The notes beneath the pieces are model-generated. The model was not told the origin of the DNA. It made no database searches and saw nothing but the letters and a program-made list of their open reading frames with translations. A DNA stretch of 24,550 bases from JAIOPA01 sp964655175 (GTDB taxonomy: Bacteria > Eisenbacteria > RBG-16-71-46). Of this stretch, positions 24,403 to 24,550 are shown piece by piece. The DNA is taken from contig CAZZLY010000034.1 of the NCBI GenBank assembly GCA_964655175.1, positions 1 through 24,550 on the forward strand, written 5' to 3'. Made by a program: the position numbers and the translations under genes. The first letter of the stretch is position 1; the number at the start of each line of letters is the position of its first letter.

Positions 24403-24416
24403 TGCACGGATGTGCA
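24403..24416. promoter_or_regulatory. Fibrobacter-type LexA box at the recN promoter
   Basis: TGCAC-GGAT-GTGCA is a perfect inverted repeat with 5-base arms and 4-base spacer. It matches TGCNC-N4-GTGCA, the LexA site established for Fibrobacter succinogenes. It begins two bases downstream of the predicted -10 and covers the expected transcription start of recN, the place where a repressor would block it. The link to recN, a core SOS gene, makes the assignment credible. The repressor gene itself is not in the window. Confidence 0.65.
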
Positions 24417-24418
24417 GT

Positions 24419-24448
24419 ACGGTAGCGCAGGCCCGGGGAGGCTGTCCA
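24419..24448 (-). promoter_or_regulatory. Probable recN promoter
   Basis: On the minus strand TGGACA (24448-24443) and TACCGT (24424-24419) are spaced by 18 bases. The -35 matches the consensus at five of six positions and the -10 at three. The start would fall near 24412, inside the LexA-like palindrome. The 149-base gap after the preceding gene supports a separate promoter. Confidence 0.4.
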
Positions 24449-24491
24449 GAGGGGATCCGGCGGCCCGGTGCGGCCGGCTGACCGAGCGCGG

Positions 24492-24550
24492 CTAGAGGCT
24501 GCGCTTCTCGCTCCCCTGCCAGCCGAGCTTGGCCTGCAGGGCGCGCAGGA
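24492..24550 (-). CDS. nadK: C-terminal end of a probable NAD kinase (partial)
   Basis: The right edge holds the end of a minus-strand frame, LRALQAKLGWQGSEKRSL, stopping at a TAG at 24492-24494. The LR-x-KLxW ending is typical of bacterial NAD kinases, and nadK is very often the gene just before recN. Only 18 residues are visible and no catalytic motif can be checked, so the name rests on this tail and on gene order. Confidence 0.5.
   Translation of the reverse strand, partial: LRALQAKLGWQGSEKRSL

Noticed and set aside
24343..24491. Proteobacterial or Gram-positive LexA boxes before recN
   Set aside because: Neither CTGT-N8-ACAG nor GAAC-N4-GTTC is present; only the TGCAC-N4-GTGCA form is seen.

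Overview
This is a high-GC window (estimated by eye near 70 % G+C) from a diderm bacterium, almost certainly a metagenome scaffold. Nearly every gene lies on the minus strand. An LptE-type lipoprotein implies an outer membrane, and the wlbA/wbpB-type sugar genes imply a surface polysaccharide. A TGCAC-N4-GTGCA palindrome on the recN promoter matches the LexA box known from Fibrobacter succinogenes. Together these suggest an FCB-related lineage, with a Candidatus Eisenbacteria-like genome as my best guess. The placement is inference: there is no rRNA or other marker gene here.

Layout from left to right. 1-238: the tail of a plus-strand gene with a strong terminator. 239-1186: a SplB/Rv2578c-type radical SAM protein with a second LexA-like palindrome in front of it. 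1214-2025: a long, very GC-rich gene-free stretch with the first assembly gap. 2026-10700: a run of minus-strand genes read as histidine kinase, sigma-54 response regulator, lptE, holA, leuS and a conserved protein of unknown function. The last of these is split by the second assembly gap but can be rebuilt. 10886-13854: a three-gene operon for a UDP-diacetamido-uronic acid precursor (3-dehydrogenase, N-acetyltransferase, aminotransferase), with a good sigma-70-like promoter. 13965-14972: a GAF-GGDEF diguanylate cyclase. 15035-16093: a UbiE/MenG methyltransferase with a two-helix membrane tail. 16104-16180: tRNA-Arg(CCG) with its own promoter. 16282-22580: a tightly overlapping trpE-G-D-(RDD membrane protein)-C-F-B operon without trpA. 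22657-24342: recN. 24492-24550: the C-terminal end of a probable NAD kinase.

How the genes work together. The trp operon converts chorismate to tryptophan except for the TrpA half-reaction, which must be encoded elsewhere. All its internal junctions except trpC-trpF are 4-base stop/start overlaps, and a zinc-ribbon/RDD membrane protein is wired into the same chain. The kinase and regulator overlap by 4 bases and form a two-component pair. The three sugar genes make an activated 2,3-diamino-uronic acid sugar for O-antigen or capsule.

Both 100-N gaps are flanked by perfect 55-base repeats. These look like k-mer overlaps of a de Bruijn assembly (k = 55) rather than biological repeats; merging them at the second gap restores one clean 360-residue reading frame. 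The most interesting observations are the Fibrobacter-type LexA box at recN with a possible second site at the radical SAM gene, the cysteine-rich GAF sensor of the kinase, the membrane-tailed UbiE, the RDD protein inside the trp operon, and an lptE gene whose signal peptide lies upstream of any standard start codon.
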